Positions 33,859 to 45,143 of a stretch of 50,302 bases of DNA are shown piece by piece. The stretch is from Isachenkonia alkalipeptolytica (lineage in GTDB: Bacteria; Bacillota; Clostridia; Peptostreptococcales; T1SED10-28), in contig NZ_SUMG01000018.1 of assembly GCF_009910325.1 (NCBI RefSeq), positions 1 through 50,302 of the forward strand. Direction: 5' to 3'. The position numbers and the translations under genes were made by a program. Numbering within the stretch: the stretch's first letter is position 1; each line of letters begins with the position of its first letter. The notes under the pieces were generated by a model. The model saw only the letters and a program-made list of their open reading frames with translations. It ran no database searches and was not told the origin of the DNA.

Positions 33859-35394
33859 ATGGCGTACGCAATTGAAATGTTAGGAATCACCAAAGAATTC
33901 CCAGGTATTAAAGCAAATGATCAGGTAGATTTTAAAGTAAAAGAAGGAGAAATCCATGCTTTACTTGGAGAAAACGGTGCGGGAAAGTCCACACTGATGA
34001 GTGTGCTTTTTGGACTTTATCAACCGGAAAAGGGGGAAATCAAAGTCCGGGGTGAAAAGGTGGAAATTACCGGTCCTAAAGTTGCAGATAAGTTGGGGAT
34101 TGGAATGGTCCATCAACACTTTAAATTAGTGGAGGCTTTCTCTGTCACAGAAAATATTATTTTAGGCGAGGAGCCACGAAAATCTTTTCGAAGGATTGAT
34201 TTGAAAAGAGCGCGGGAGAAGGTTCAAGAGATCAGCGATTTATATGGACTCAGGGTGGAGCCGGATGCAAAGATTATTGATATTTCTGTAGGGATGCAAC
34301 AAAGAGCAGAAATTTTAAAGACCCTTTACCGTAAAGCGGATATACTGATATTGGACGAACCCACTGCCGTATTGACCCCCCAGGAGATCAGAGAACTTAT
34401 GAAAATCATGAAGGATCTGGTAAAAGAAGGGAAAACCATTGTGCTGATTACCCACAAGCTTAAAGAAATAAAAGATGTTGCTGATCGATGCACGGTTCTT
34501 AGAAAAGGAAAATATATTGGGACCGTAGATGTAGCTGAAACCTCCGAAGAGGAAATGGCGGAAATGATGGTCGGCCGGGAGGTAAGCTTTGAAGTGGAAA
34601 AAGAACCGGCTAAGCCAAAGGATGTTGTCCTGGAACTCAAAGATTTATGGGTTAAAAATAGTCGGAAGTTGGACGCTGTTAAAGGACTGAACCTAAAGGT
34701 TCGAGCAGGAGAGATAACCTCTGTGGCAGGAATCGACGGGAACGGTCAATCGGAACTAATGGAAGCGATTACGGGTCTTCGAAAGGTGGAAAAGGGCTCG
34801 GTTTTACTTAATGGTGAAGCCATTGAAAACTTGAGCACTCGGGAAAAAACCCTTAAAGGAATCGGACATATTCCTGAAGATCGCCAAAAAAGAGGGTTGG
34901 TTCTCGACTTTACCTTGGAAGAAAATATGATTTTGCAGAACTATTTTCAATCTCCTTTTTCTGAAAATGGGATTTTACAGTTCTCTAAAATCCGGGAGTT
35001 TTCCGATCAGCTTATTGAAGAATTTGATGTTCGAAGCGGTCAGGGCAGTTCGTCCAATGCCAGAGGAATGTCCGGGGGAAATCAGCAAAAGGCTATTGTA
35101 GCCAGAGAACTGTACCGCTCCCCGGAACTTTTAATTGCAGCGCAACCTACTAGGGGATTGGATGTTGGAGCCATCGAGTATATACATGAACGATTAATTG
35201 AGGAGCGGGATAAAGGGAGAGCGATTCTTCTAATGTCCCTTGAACTGGACGAAGTCCTTAATCTTTCTGACCGAATAGCTGTAATTTATGAAGGAGAAAT
35301 TGTGGATACCGTACGGGCGAATGAGACCAATGAAAATGAACTGGGACTCATGATGGCGGGATCGAAGAAAAAGGAGGTGAAAGAGGATGAATAA
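33859..35394 (+). CDS. Nucleoside-type ABC transporter, double ATP-binding protein
   Basis: A 511-residue ATPase with two ABC domains in one chain, the arrangement of NupA/YufO and sugar importers. Domain 1: Walker A GENGAGKS (near 37-44), signature ISVGMQQR, Walker B ILILDEPTAVLTP. Domain 2: a degenerate Walker A GIDGNGQSEL, signature MSGGNQQKAIVAREL, and AAQPTRGLDVG replacing the usual Walker B glutamate. One site is therefore probably weak or inactive, as in the family. It acts on the inner face of the membrane with the two following permeases, and overlaps the next gene by 8 bases. Confidence 0.93.
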   Translation: MAYAIEMLGITKEFPGIKANDQVDFKVKEGEIHALLGENGAGKSTLMSVLFGLYQPEKGEIKVRGEKVEITGPKVADKLGIGMVHQHFKLVEAFSVTENIILGEEPRKSFRRIDLKRAREKVQEISDLYGLRVEPDAKIIDISVGMQQRAEILKTLYRKADILILDEPTAVLTPQEIRELMKIMKDLVKEGKTIVLITHKLKEIKDVADRCTVLRKGKYIGTVDVAETSEEEMAEMMVGREVSFEVEKEPAKPKDVVLELKDLWVKNSRKLDAVKGLNLKVRAGEITSVAGIDGNGQSELMEAITGLRKVEKGSVLLNGEAIENLSTREKTLKGIGHIPEDRQKRGLVLDFTLEENMILQNYFQSPFSENGILQFSKIREFSDQLIEEFDVRSGQGSSSNARGMSGGNQQKAIVARELYRSPELLIAAQPTRGLDVGAIEYIHERLIEERDKGRAILLMSLELDEVLNLSDRIAVIYEGEIVDTVRANETNENELGLMMAGSKKKEVKEDE

Positions 35395-36496
35395 ACTGCG
35401 GGGATTTTTATCGAATGAGAAATATCATGGTTTCATAATTCCTGTAATTGCAATTCTGTTAGGGTTTTTAGCAGGTTCTGTGATTATGATTATCAGTGGG
35501 CTAAACCCTTTAGATCTTTTCACCTCTTTTATTAGAGCCGTTACAGGAATAAACCTTCCGAATTTGTTTACGGATCAGACCGCTTTCAATGCCCGTTATT
35601 TCGGAGAGTTTTTTGTTTATTCTATTCCGTTAATTTTAACAGGTCTTTCTGTATCCTTTGCCTTTAGAACAGGCCTGTTTAATATCGGTGCCGAAGGGCA
35701 GGTTATGATCGGAGCCCTAACCGCAAGCTATGCAGGTCTATTAATGGACTTGCCGGCGGTAATTTTTCCTGTTGTTGTTATTCTTGCCGGAGCCTTAGGA
35801 GGGGCTGCATGGGGGTTCATTCCCGGGATATTAAAAGCAAAGTTTCGAGTCCATGAAGTGGTTGTTACCATTATGCTTAACTACGCAGCGTTATATGTTT
35901 CAAACTACTATATTCGGGCGCTTCCTGAAAGTACCACTACTCGAACTGCAGATTTGCCTGCAAAAGCCACATTACAAAGTGATTTTCTTTCTTCTATAAC
36001 AAACAACTCCAGGCTCCATTGGGGCTTTTTAGTGGTAATATTTTGTGCGTTGCTCTTTTACTTTATCATCAACAAAACCACTTTCGGTTATGAGTTGAAA
36101 TCCGTAGGATTTAATCCTTTAGCATCGGAATATGCGGGTATGAAAGTACAGAGGAACGCAGCGCTCTCCATGACCATTGCCGGAGCCTTATCGGGAATTG
36201 CAGGAGCCATTCTTGTTGTTGGAACCTTTGGCTACGGTAGAGTCCTGGGTCACTTTGAAAATTATGGTTTTGATGGGATTGCTGTGGCCCTTGTAGGTGG
36301 AAGTACGGCCTTGGGATCGGTCTTAGCAGGATTGTTGTTTGGTGGTTTGAAAGCCTCGCAAACCATTATGCAGATCAGCCGAATACCAAGAGATATCGCA
36401 ATTATTATCATTGCCATTATTATCGTTTTCGTTGCGATGAAACATCCTATTAAACAGGGCTTGAAAAAACTTAAGGTAGAGGAGGGGGAAGAATAA
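35387..36496 (+). CDS. Nucleoside-type ABC transporter permease 1
   Basis: A 369-residue membrane protein of the BPD_transp_2 (LivH/RbsC-like) family. About eight to ten hydrophobic segments start near residue 15. Typical motifs are FRTGLFNIGAEGQVMIGAL (near 90-108), FRVHEVVVTIMLNYAA, and GFDGIAVALVGGSTALGSVLAG. It corresponds to NupB/YufP. AAGGAGGTG precedes its ATG within the end of the ATPase gene. Its stop overlaps the next start by one base (TAATG), indicating translational coupling. Confidence 0.92.
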   Translation: MNKLRGFLSNEKYHGFIIPVIAILLGFLAGSVIMIISGLNPLDLFTSFIRAVTGINLPNLFTDQTAFNARYFGEFFVYSIPLILTGLSVSFAFRTGLFNIGAEGQVMIGALTASYAGLLMDLPAVIFPVVVILAGALGGAAWGFIPGILKAKFRVHEVVVTIMLNYAALYVSNYYIRALPESTTTRTADLPAKATLQSDFLSSITNNSRLHWGFLVVIFCALLFYFIINKTTFGYELKSVGFNPLASEYAGMKVQRNAALSMTIAGALSGIAGAILVVGTFGYGRVLGHFENYGFDGIAVALVGGSTALGSVLAGLLFGGLKASQTIMQISRIPRDIAIIIIAIIIVFVAMKHPIKQGLKKLKVEEGEE

Positions 36497-37443
36497 TGGA
36501 GTTAGTATATTCTATGTTAGCACTTACACTGGTTTTCTCCACTCCGATTATCATAACTTCCTTAGGTGGTATGTTTTCTGAAAGATCAGGAATTGTAAAT
36601 ATCGGTTTGGAAGGGTTGATGATGTTCGGCGGATTTACCGCAGCCACAGCACTGGTTTTTTTACAGCCTTATACGGATTTGGCCCCATGGATAGCGATTT
36701 TGCTCGGTGCTTTAGTTGGGGGCGTAGTTTCCTTAATTCATGCCTATCTAAGTATCCATGCAAAGGCAGATCAGATTATTTCAGGGGTTGCGATCAACAT
36801 GTTAGCAACCGGAGTAACGATTTATCTTGCACAAGTTATATTTGAACAACAAAGAACCGCTAGTTTCTCTCAAAGCTTTCAACGGTATACCTTTTATGGT
36901 TTGAGTGACATTCCCTTTATTGGTGATGTTTTATTTACCCGGGTATATCTGACGGTGCATTTGGCTATTATTTTAGTGGTGGCAAGCTGGTTCGTATTAT
37001 ACAAAACCCCTTTTGGACTACGACTTAGAGCGGCGGGAGAACATCCCCACGCCTTGGATAGTATGGGGGTAAGCGTGTTTAAAATGCGTTATATAGGTGT
37101 TGTAATCTCCGGAGCTCTAGCAGGACTAGGTGGCGGAATTCTGGTGCTGACTCAGGATATTCAATATACAGTTATGAGTATCGGAGGCACTGGATTTATT
37201 GCCTTAGCAGCTCTTATATTCGGTCGTTGGAAGCCCGCTGGGGTTCTTGGAGCAGGACTGTTTTTCGGATTCTCGAGAATTTTCGCTTTATACTCCTCGA
37301 GATTTGATTTACTAGCTCAACTACCGAATGAAGTCTTCTTTGCCTTGCCCTACGTCCTAACAATTATTGCCTTAGTCGCATTCAGCAGACAATCCGTAGC
37401 ACCTAAAGCCGTAGGTAAGCCCTATGATAAAGGCGGAAGATAA
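36496..37443 (+). CDS. Nucleoside-type ABC transporter permease 2
   Basis: A 315-residue membrane protein, the second permease (NupC/YufQ-like). The motif ERSGIVNIGLEGLMMFGGF (near 29-47) corresponds to that of permease 1, followed by ISGVAINMLATGVTIYL and GTGFIALAALIFGRWKPAG. With the ATPase, permease 1 and the separate BMP lipoprotein it forms a complete importer. The substrate is probably purine nucleosides by family; sequence alone does not prove it. A strong terminator follows. Confidence 0.92.
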   Translation: MELVYSMLALTLVFSTPIIITSLGGMFSERSGIVNIGLEGLMMFGGFTAATALVFLQPYTDLAPWIAILLGALVGGVVSLIHAYLSIHAKADQIISGVAINMLATGVTIYLAQVIFEQQRTASFSQSFQRYTFYGLSDIPFIGDVLFTRVYLTVHLAIILVVASWFVLYKTPFGLRLRAAGEHPHALDSMGVSVFKMRYIGVVISGALAGLGGGILVLTQDIQYTVMSIGGTGFIALAALIFGRWKPAGVLGAGLFFGFSRIFALYSSRFDLLAQLPNEVFFALPYVLTIIALVAFSRQSVAPKAVGKPYDKGGR

Positions 37444-37464
37444 AAGCGGATATTCACGTATTAC

Positions 37465-37503
37465 TTGCAAAGACTTAAGCTCCCTTAGGTCTTTGCAATT
37501 TTT
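37465..37503 (+). terminator. Terminator of the ABC transporter operon
   Basis: TTGCAAAGAC (37465-37474) pairs perfectly with GTCTTTGCAA (37489-37498), extended inward by TTAAG/CTTAG, and ends in TTTTT. Confidence 0.92.
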
Positions 37504-37533
37504 ATGCCAAAAATTATTATGAGACTGAACTTC

Positions 37534-37562
37534 TTTATTTTTGTTCCTGGGAGTGGTATAAT
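37534..37562 (+). promoter_or_regulatory. Promoter of rpoN and possibly the glycolytic operon
   Basis: TTTATT (37534-37539), a 17-base spacer, TATAAT (37557-37562), 32 bases before the rpoN start. Confidence 0.55.
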
Positions 37563-37594
37563 GCTAATATACTAGGAAAGTAAAGGTGATCAAT

Positions 37595-38971
37595 ATGCGA
37601 ATGGGATATGGTCTGGAACTAACGCAATCACAAAAGTTGGTAATGACACCCCAGCTTAAACAGGCTATAACAGTTTTACAATTGAACGCTCTGGAGTTGG
37701 ATCAGTATGTTAAAGATCAGATGGTAAGCAATCCGGTCTTAGAAGTTACGGAAGAAAAGGAAAAGACCTTAAAAAATGAAAAGGAACAGGATATAAACTG
37801 GAAAGAATACATTGAAGACTTTGATAATCGTTATTACTCCCCAAACAACTATAACCCGGAGCAGGAAGAGTTCAGTTATGAGAACATTGTTTCAAAAGAA
37901 GCGACGTTACAGGAACATTTATTATTTCAACTGCACTTAACCTCTATTGAAGGAAAATATCATGAAATTGGTGAATTTATTATCAATAATTTAGATGAAA
38001 ATGGGTATCTATCTACAGGTGTGGATATAATTGCAAAGGACATCAATGAAGAACCCCATATTATCGAAGGAATTTTAAAAATCATTCAAACCTTTGATCC
38101 GGCAGGGGTAGGAGCCAGAAATATTAAAGAATCCCTGCTGATACAATTAAAAAGCAAAAATGTTGAAGATGAAAGGGTGTATGAGGTAGTAGAAAACTAC
38201 CTGGAAATGCTGGGTTCCAATAAATATCCTGTAATTGCAAAAAAATTGCAAACTTCTCTTAATGAAGTAAAAAAAATCTGTGAGTTTATTCGGTCCTTAG
38301 AACCGAAACCAGGAAGGCAGTTCATTACAAACCAGAACAAATACATTGTACCGGATGTGATTGTCCGAAAGATTCAAGGAGAATATGTAGTGGTCTATAA
38401 TGATTCGGCGGTACCACGACTGTATATTAGGGAAGATTATCGAAAAATGGTGTTAGACGATGAAAAATTAGGTTGTAAAGACACAAAAAAATATCTAAAT
38501 GATAAGCTGAATGCAGCGGTCTGGCTAATAAAAAATATTGAGCAAAGAAAGCAGACTATTTACCGTGTGGTAGAAAATATTATTGAAAAACAAAAAGACT
38601 TTTTTGAACATGGGAAAAAATATTTAAAGCCTTTGACCCTAAAAGAAGTAGCTGAAGAGTTGGAAGTTCATGAGTCCACCGTAAGTCGAGCAACCAATGG
38701 TAAATATGTACAAACTCCTGCGGGAACATTTGAGCTTAAGTTCTTTTTTTCAAGCGGAATCAATATTAGCGGAGGAGAAGCCCTGTCTTCTAACAGCATA
38801 AAAGATTATATTCGGGAATTAATCTCTAGGGAAGATCCTAAAAAACCCTTAAGCGATGAAAAAATTGCCAAGTACTTGCGGGAAAAGGGCATGACCATAT
38901 CTCGAAGAACCGTTGCTAAATATCGGGATGATTTGAAAATACTTTCATCTTCTAAAAGGAAATACTACTAA
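37595..38971 (+). CDS. rpoN: RNA polymerase sigma-54 factor RpoN
   Basis: The alternative sigma factor that needs AAA+ activators and reads -24/-12 promoters. Region I (GLELTQSQKLVMTPQLKQAI, residues 5-24) is the activator-interaction segment. The core-binding part includes FDPAGVGARNIKESLLIQL. The DNA-binding HTH is VAEELEVHESTVSRATNGKY. The C-terminal RpoN box is present as ISRRTVAKYR (usual ARRTVAKYR). Length 458 residues. The ATG at 37595 follows AAAGGTGAT; a GTG at 37586 is inside that site. It lies 94 bases before gap, with no terminator between. Confidence 0.94.
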   Translation: MRMGYGLELTQSQKLVMTPQLKQAITVLQLNALELDQYVKDQMVSNPVLEVTEEKEKTLKNEKEQDINWKEYIEDFDNRYYSPNNYNPEQEEFSYENIVSKEATLQEHLLFQLHLTSIEGKYHEIGEFIINNLDENGYLSTGVDIIAKDINEEPHIIEGILKIIQTFDPAGVGARNIKESLLIQLKSKNVEDERVYEVVENYLEMLGSNKYPVIAKKLQTSLNEVKKICEFIRSLEPKPGRQFITNQNKYIVPDVIVRKIQGEYVVVYNDSAVPRLYIREDYRKMVLDDEKLGCKDTKKYLNDKLNAAVWLIKNIEQRKQTIYRVVENIIEKQKDFFEHGKKYLKPLTLKEVAEELEVHESTVSRATNGKYVQTPAGTFELKFFFSSGINISGGEALSSNSIKDYIRELISREDPKKPLSDEKIAKYLREKGMTISRRTVAKYRDDLKILSSSKRKYY

Positions 38972-39065
38972 ATAGTTCCTTTGGATAATGAAATATTATA
39001 AGGCACTTTATCATATATTGATACAATAGATATAGTGAAATTTTACAATCAGAAGGAGGAGTATT

Positions 39066-40070
39066 ATGAAAAAAGTAGCGATTAATGGTTTTGGAAGAAT
39101 CGGAAGAAATGTTTTAAAGTCCTATCTGGAAAAAAAATTGAATTGGGAAATTGTGGCGATCAACGATTTAACCGATGCAAAAACCCTGGGTCACCTATTA
39201 AGGTATGACAGTATTTACGGAAAACTGACAGAAGATTTGGAAGTCCGTGAAGATGCACTAATCATCGCGGGAAAAGAAGTAAAAATCTTCAGTGAAAAAG
39301 ACCCTGCAAACCTTCCTTGGGCAGAGCTTGGAGTAGACTTAGTTATTGAATCCACAGGTATATTCAGGTCCAAAGAAGAAGCAAACCGCCATATTGAAGC
39401 GGGTGCAAGAAAAGTTTTAATTACTGCGCCGGCGAAAAATGAAGATATCACCATTGTGATGGGAGTTAATGAAAAAGATTATGATCCACAAAAACATAAT
39501 GTATTATCAAATGCATCCTGCACTACGAATTGCTTAGCCCCTTTTGCAAAATTGTTGGATGAACATTTTTCTATAAAAAGAGGAATTATGACCACTATTC
39601 ATTCCTATACAAATGATCAAAATATTCTAGACCTGCCCCATAAAGATTTACGACGGGCAAGAGCCGCAGCGCAGTCCATCATACCCACTACCACCGGTGC
39701 AGCAGAAGCGGTTTCCTTAGTTCTCCCCCAGTTAAAAGGGAAGCTGACGGGTATGGCTATGCGTGTCCCAACGCCTACGGTATCGGTGGTTGACTTGGTT
39801 GTGGAGGTTGAAAAGAATACGGATGTGGAGGCTGTAAATGAAGTGTTCAAAAATGCAGCAAACAATGAATTAAAAGGGATTCTTGATTATTCCGAGGAAC
39901 CTTTGGTATCAGCAGATTATATCAAAAACGAATTCTCTACAATCATAGACGGATTATCCACGGATGTAATGCAGGATAATATGATCAAGGTAATTGCATG
40001 GTATGATAATGAGTGGGGTTATTCCGTAAGAGTTGTAGATCTTGTGGACTATATGTTTTCGAAAGAGTAA
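39066..40070 (+). CDS. gap: Glyceraldehyde-3-phosphate dehydrogenase
   Basis: Oxidises glyceraldehyde 3-phosphate with NAD+ and phosphate to 1,3-bisphosphoglycerate. The N-terminal NAD motif is INGFGRIGRN; the catalytic cysteine is C152 in SNASCTTNCLAP; WYDNEWGYSVRVVDL closes the protein. The D32-type residue after the second strand (INDLTD) fits NAD+ specificity. Length 334 residues. AAGGAGG precedes the ATG. It is the first gene of gap-pgk-tpiA-gpmI-eno. The CggR repressor gene that often precedes it in Firmicutes is absent here, and rpoN takes that place. Confidence 0.96.
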   Translation: MKKVAINGFGRIGRNVLKSYLEKKLNWEIVAINDLTDAKTLGHLLRYDSIYGKLTEDLEVREDALIIAGKEVKIFSEKDPANLPWAELGVDLVIESTGIFRSKEEANRHIEAGARKVLITAPAKNEDITIVMGVNEKDYDPQKHNVLSNASCTTNCLAPFAKLLDEHFSIKRGIMTTIHSYTNDQNILDLPHKDLRRARAAAQSIIPTTTGAAEAVSLVLPQLKGKLTGMAMRVPTPTVSVVDLVVEVEKNTDVEAVNEVFKNAANNELKGILDYSEEPLVSADYIKNEFSTIIDGLSTDVMQDNMIKVIAWYDNEWGYSVRVVDLVDYMFSKE

Positions 40071-40103
40071 TCAATACAGAAAACTATAACAAAGGAGGCC
40101 ACT

Positions 40104-41294
40104 ATGAATAAAAAGACGATAAAGGACCTAAAAGTTAAGGATAAAACGGTTTTGGTCCGTTGCGATTTTAATGTCCCCCAGGACAAGGAGGGAAATATTA
40201 CGGATGACCGAAGAATCAAAGGGGCTTTAAACACCATTCAGAACTTGAAGAAAGAGGGGGCAAAAGTCTTATTGATTTCTCATTTAGGTAGACCTAAAGG
40301 GAAACCCGATGATAAATTGAGTCTCAAACCGGTAGCGGATCGTTTGAAAGAGTTGTTGGGCGCGGAGGTAAAATTTTTTCAGGATGAAGCGGTAATCAGT
40401 GAAAAGACCAAGTCGGAAGTATCCACTATGAAAGCCGGAGATATCGGATTGTTGGAAAACATTCGTTTTCGCAAGGAAGAAACTGACAATGACGACGGCT
40501 TTGCTAAGGAATTGTCCTCACTGGGCGATCTCTATGTCAATGATGCCTTTGGTACTTCCCATAGAGCCCATGCCTCGAACTTTGGGTTAGCGAAAAATCT
40601 ACCATCCGCAGTGGGTTTCCTTGTAGAAAAGGAACTGGAGTTTTTCACAAAAACCCTAGAAAACCCCAAAAGACCCTTTGTAGCCATTGTTGGAGGGGCC
40701 AAGGTTTCGGATAAAATCGGTGTAATCAATAATCTTTTAGGAAAAGTGGACCAGTTGATTATCGGTGGAGGTATGGCCTATACTTTCCTAAAGGCGAAGG
40801 GCTATGATGTGGGTAAATCTTTGTTGGAAGAAGACAAAATTATCCTCGCTAAAGAGCTTATGCAGAAAGCCAAAAGCGAAGGAGTCGACTTGATTCTTCC
40901 TGTGGACACTATTGTAGCAAGGGAATTTGATAATGATGCTGAACATTGGACCGTAGAGGTAGAATCTATCCCTGAAGATACTATGGGGTTGGATATCGGA
41001 AAGGCATCTATCGAGCTGTTTGATGATACAATCCAAAAGGCCAGTACAATTATTTGGAACGGCCCGATGGGGGTCTTTGAAATGAGCAGTTTCGAAAAGG
41101 GAACTAAAGCTATGGCAAAAAGCTTATCCAATAGCCACGGAGTAACGATCATCGGGGGTGGCGACAGTGCAGCGGCGGTAGAAAAATTTGGTTTTGCAGA
41201 TCAAATGAATCATATATCCACCGGCGGCGGAGCTTCTCTAGAGCTTTTGGAAGGAAAAATTTTACCGGGAATAGACAGCATTGAAGATCGATAA
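40104..41294 (+). CDS. pgk: Phosphoglycerate kinase
   Basis: Makes ATP and 3-phosphoglycerate from 1,3-bisphosphoglycerate. The substrate-binding N-terminal motif is [12 protein letters not shown] and SHLGRPKG follows. The nucleotide part has [20 protein letters not shown] and the C-terminal [13 protein letters not shown] hinge region. Length 396 residues, as usual. AAAGGAGG precedes the ATG. It lies 33 bases after gap and 35 before tpiA. Confidence 0.97.
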   Translation: MNKKTIKDLKVKDKTVLVRCDFNVPQDKEGNITDDRRIKGALNTIQNLKKEGAKVLLISHLGRPKGKPDDKLSLKPVADRLKELLGAEVKFFQDEAVISEKTKSEVSTMKAGDIGLLENIRFRKEETDNDDGFAKELSSLGDLYVNDAFGTSHRAHASNFGLAKNLPSAVGFLVEKELEFFTKTLENPKRPFVAIVGGAKVSDKIGVINNLLGKVDQLIIGGGMAYTFLKAKGYDVGKSLLEEDKIILAKELMQKAKSEGVDLILPVDTIVAREFDNDAEHWTVEVESIPEDTMGLDIGKASIELFDDTIQKASTIIWNGPMGVFEMSSFEKGTKAMAKSLSNSHGVTIIGGGDSAAAVEKFGFADQMNHISTGGGASLELLEGKILPGIDSIEDR

Positions 41295-41329
41295 ATAAAA
41301 TGCCTCAGCAAAGGAGTCGTGATGGAATA

Positions 41330-42076
41330 ATGAGAATACCGATTATTGCAGGAAACTGGAAAATGAATAAAAATAAAAAGGATACGAAGAAGTTTATTGA
41401 GGACTTTGAAGCCTTAATCGGAGATACCGAGGTGGAAGTGGTTATATGTCCACCCTTTACCTCCTTAGACTCCGCCTCCCAAATGCTCAAAAATTCTTCC
41501 GTAAAATTAGGTGCTCAAAATATGAGTTGGGAAGACCATGGGGCATTCACCGGCGAAGTTTCTCCGGAGATGTTATTGGAGCAACAAGTGGAGTTTGTAA
41601 TTATAGGTCACTCGGAAAGACGGCAGATATTTAGTGAAACCGATGATCGAATCAACAAAAAAGTTCTTAAGGCTTTAGAAAAAGAACTGCGTCCGATTTT
41701 GTGTGTGGGAGAGACGTTAGAGGAAAGAGAAGGAGAAAAAGCCTTTGAGGTTGTTAAAAATCAACTGGTTCAAGGACTTAAAAATATCAGCGGCGAGGAT
41801 GCTTCGAAGGTCGTTGTAGCCTATGAGCCGGTGTGGGCAATCGGGACAGGCAAAACTGCTACCCCGGAAGATGCCAATGAAATGGCAGCGTTTATTCGAA
41901 ATACTATTAAAGAACTTTACACGGAAGAGATCTCCGAGGAAATGATCATTCAATATGGAGGCAGTGTGAAACCCGGGAATGTGGAAGAAATCATGAACCA
42001 GACGGATATTGACGGAGCCTTGGTTGGAGGCGCCAGTCTTGAAGCAAAGGATTTTATTGAGATTGTGAACTTTTAG
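41330..42076 (+). CDS. tpiA: Triosephosphate isomerase
   Basis: Interconverts dihydroxyacetone phosphate and glyceraldehyde 3-phosphate. The TIM-barrel residues are visible: N and K in AGNWKMN (7-13), the histidine in IIGHSERR, the catalytic glutamate in AYEPVWAIGTGKTAT and the phosphate loop QYGGSVKPGN. The ATG at 41330 gives the family start MRIPIIAGNWKMN, 248 residues; the AAAGGAG site is 13 bases away, a rather long spacing. An ATG at 41300 would add 10 unlikely residues. Confidence 0.96.
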   Translation: MRIPIIAGNWKMNKNKKDTKKFIEDFEALIGDTEVEVVICPPFTSLDSASQMLKNSSVKLGAQNMSWEDHGAFTGEVSPEMLLEQQVEFVIIGHSERRQIFSETDDRINKKVLKALEKELRPILCVGETLEEREGEKAFEVVKNQLVQGLKNISGEDASKVVVAYEPVWAIGTGKTATPEDANEMAAFIRNTIKELYTEEISEEMIIQYGGSVKPGNVEEIMNQTDIDGALVGGASLEAKDFIEIVNF

Positions 42077-42091
42077 AAAGTGGGGTTTTTT

Positions 42092-43615
42092 ATGAAAAAA
42101 CCAGTAATGCTAATGATCCTGGACGGTTTAGGATTAAGAGATGAAATAGAGGGTAATGGAGTAAAACAGGCGGATATGAAAAATCTGCAGTATTATATGA
42201 GTAATTATCCAAACACCATTTTAAAGGCCAGCGGAGAGGCGGTAGGTCTTCCGGAAGGACAAATGGGAAACTCGGAAGTAGGACACTTAAATATCGGTGC
42301 CGGACGGGTTGTTTATCAGGAACTGACCAGGATTTCCAAGGATATACGGGAGGATCAACTGAAAGATAACCCAAGGCTTAAAGACTTGATTACTCATGTG
42401 AAAAGCAAGGGGCAAAAACTTCATCTTCTGGGTCTACTATCCGATGGCGGAGTCCATAGTCATAACAAACATTTATATGAGCTATTGAAAATTGCCAAAG
42501 AACAGGGATTGAAAAAAGTATATATTCATTGTTTTCTTGACGGCAGGGATACTCCGCCGAAAAGTGCAAAGGACTATATCCGGGAGTTAGAAGAAAAAAT
42601 TCAAGAAATCGGCGTCGGAGAAATTGCCACTGTAGCCGGCAGATATTATGCAATGGATCGTGACCTTCGATGGGAACGTACGGAAAGAGCTTATCAAGCT
42701 TTAGTTTACGGCGTCGGGAAAAATGTGGAAGATCCCGAAAACGCCGTAATAGAGGCCTATGAGGAAGGGATTACCGATGAGTTTATGCATCCTCTGGTGG
42801 TTTCCAATATTGATGGGACCATAGAAAAAAATGATGGGTTGCTGTTTTTTAATTTCCGGGCAGATCGGGTAAGACAAATGACTCGGGCCCTTACGGAAGA
42901 CCAATTCAATGAGTTTCCTGTAGCAAAGGATTTAAATTTACACTATGTAACCATGACCCAGTACGATAAAAACTTTGCTTCGGTACCGGTGCTATATCCT
43001 CCGGCGAAACTAGATAATACCCTAGGAGAATACTTAAGTCGCCATAACTTAGCTCAGTTACGTATCGCCGAAACTGAAAAGTATGCTCATGTAACCTATT
43101 TTTTCAACGGGGGAGTGGAAAAGGAAAACCCGAAGGAAGACCGAGTTATGATTCCTTCGCCAAAAGTTGCGACCTATGATATGAATCCTGAAATGAGTGC
43201 TGAGGCAGTAACGAATAAGCTGTTGGAGAAGCTTGAAAACAACCCTTATGACTTTATTGTGATTAATTATGCAAATCCGGATATGGTCGGTCATACAGGG
43301 GATATGCAGGCTTTGATTAAAGCTTTAAAAACCGTGGACAGAGAAATGTATCGGATTGTTCAAAGGGTACTGGAAATAGAGGGTACGGTTCTGATGACAG
43401 CGGATCATGGAAATGCGGAAGAAATGTATGACTATAAAGAGCAAAAACCCGTAACAGCCCACACCACAAACAATGTACCGCTGATTCTAATTCAGAATCA
43501 TCCAAAACATCTCAATGATTTTGGGAGTCTTTGTGATCTAGCACCCACAATACTAGAACTTTTAGAATTATCAAAACCTCCTGAAATGAAAGGGAGTAGC
43601 CTTATAAGAAAATAA
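42092..43615 (+). CDS. gpmI: 2,3-bisphosphoglycerate-independent phosphoglycerate mutase
   Basis: Interconverts 3- and 2-phosphoglycerate through a phosphoserine, using two Mn ions. It is an alkaline-phosphatase-like enzyme of 507 residues: the metal-binding start is MLMILDGLGLRD, the nucleophile serine is in GQMGNSEVGHLNIGAG, and DGRDTPPKSA, NYANPDMVGHTGD and MTADHGNAEEM supply further ligands. The ATG at 42092 lies behind a weak site (AAAGTGGGG); a GTG at 42080 overlaps it. The gene starts 15 bases after tpiA. Confidence 0.96.
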   Translation: MKKPVMLMILDGLGLRDEIEGNGVKQADMKNLQYYMSNYPNTILKASGEAVGLPEGQMGNSEVGHLNIGAGRVVYQELTRISKDIREDQLKDNPRLKDLITHVKSKGQKLHLLGLLSDGGVHSHNKHLYELLKIAKEQGLKKVYIHCFLDGRDTPPKSAKDYIRELEEKIQEIGVGEIATVAGRYYAMDRDLRWERTERAYQALVYGVGKNVEDPENAVIEAYEEGITDEFMHPLVVSNIDGTIEKNDGLLFFNFRADRVRQMTRALTEDQFNEFPVAKDLNLHYVTMTQYDKNFASVPVLYPPAKLDNTLGEYLSRHNLAQLRIAETEKYAHVTYFFNGGVEKENPKEDRVMIPSPKVATYDMNPEMSAEAVTNKLLEKLENNPYDFIVINYANPDMVGHTGDMQALIKALKTVDREMYRIVQRVLEIEGTVLMTADHGNAEEMYDYKEQKPVTAHTTNNVPLILIQNHPKHLNDFGSLCDLAPTILELLELSKPPEMKGSSLIRK

Positions 43616-43619
43616 TTGA

Positions 43620-44954
<1,335 letters not shown>

Positions 44955-45000
44955 CAACCATATTAAATTTATATAATACAAAGCTTATTGAAGTAATACA

Positions 45001-45035
45001 AAAAACTAATCTCTATTATAAGGGGTTAGTTTTTT
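45001..45035 (+). terminator. Terminator after eno
   Basis: An A-rich left arm with ACTAAT (45001-45012) pairs with GGGTTAGTTTTT (45023-45034). The loop is T/A-rich and a T run follows. Confidence 0.85.
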
Positions 45036-45079
45036 ATTGGAATTTCTTCGATCCATAGAAAATCCTAAAAACAATTCCA

Positions 45080-45108
45080 TTGATTTTACCCTTTGCCTGT
45101 GATAGAAT
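45080..45108 (+). promoter_or_regulatory. Promoter of secG and hppA
   Basis: TTGATT (45080-45085), a 17-base spacer, TAGAAT (45103-45108). The hexamers are identical to those of the lepB promoter at 8464, an interesting match because both serve protein export. Confidence 0.6.
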
Positions 45109-45143
45109 AACTATGTTAAGAACAAGCATAGGAGGTGGAGGAA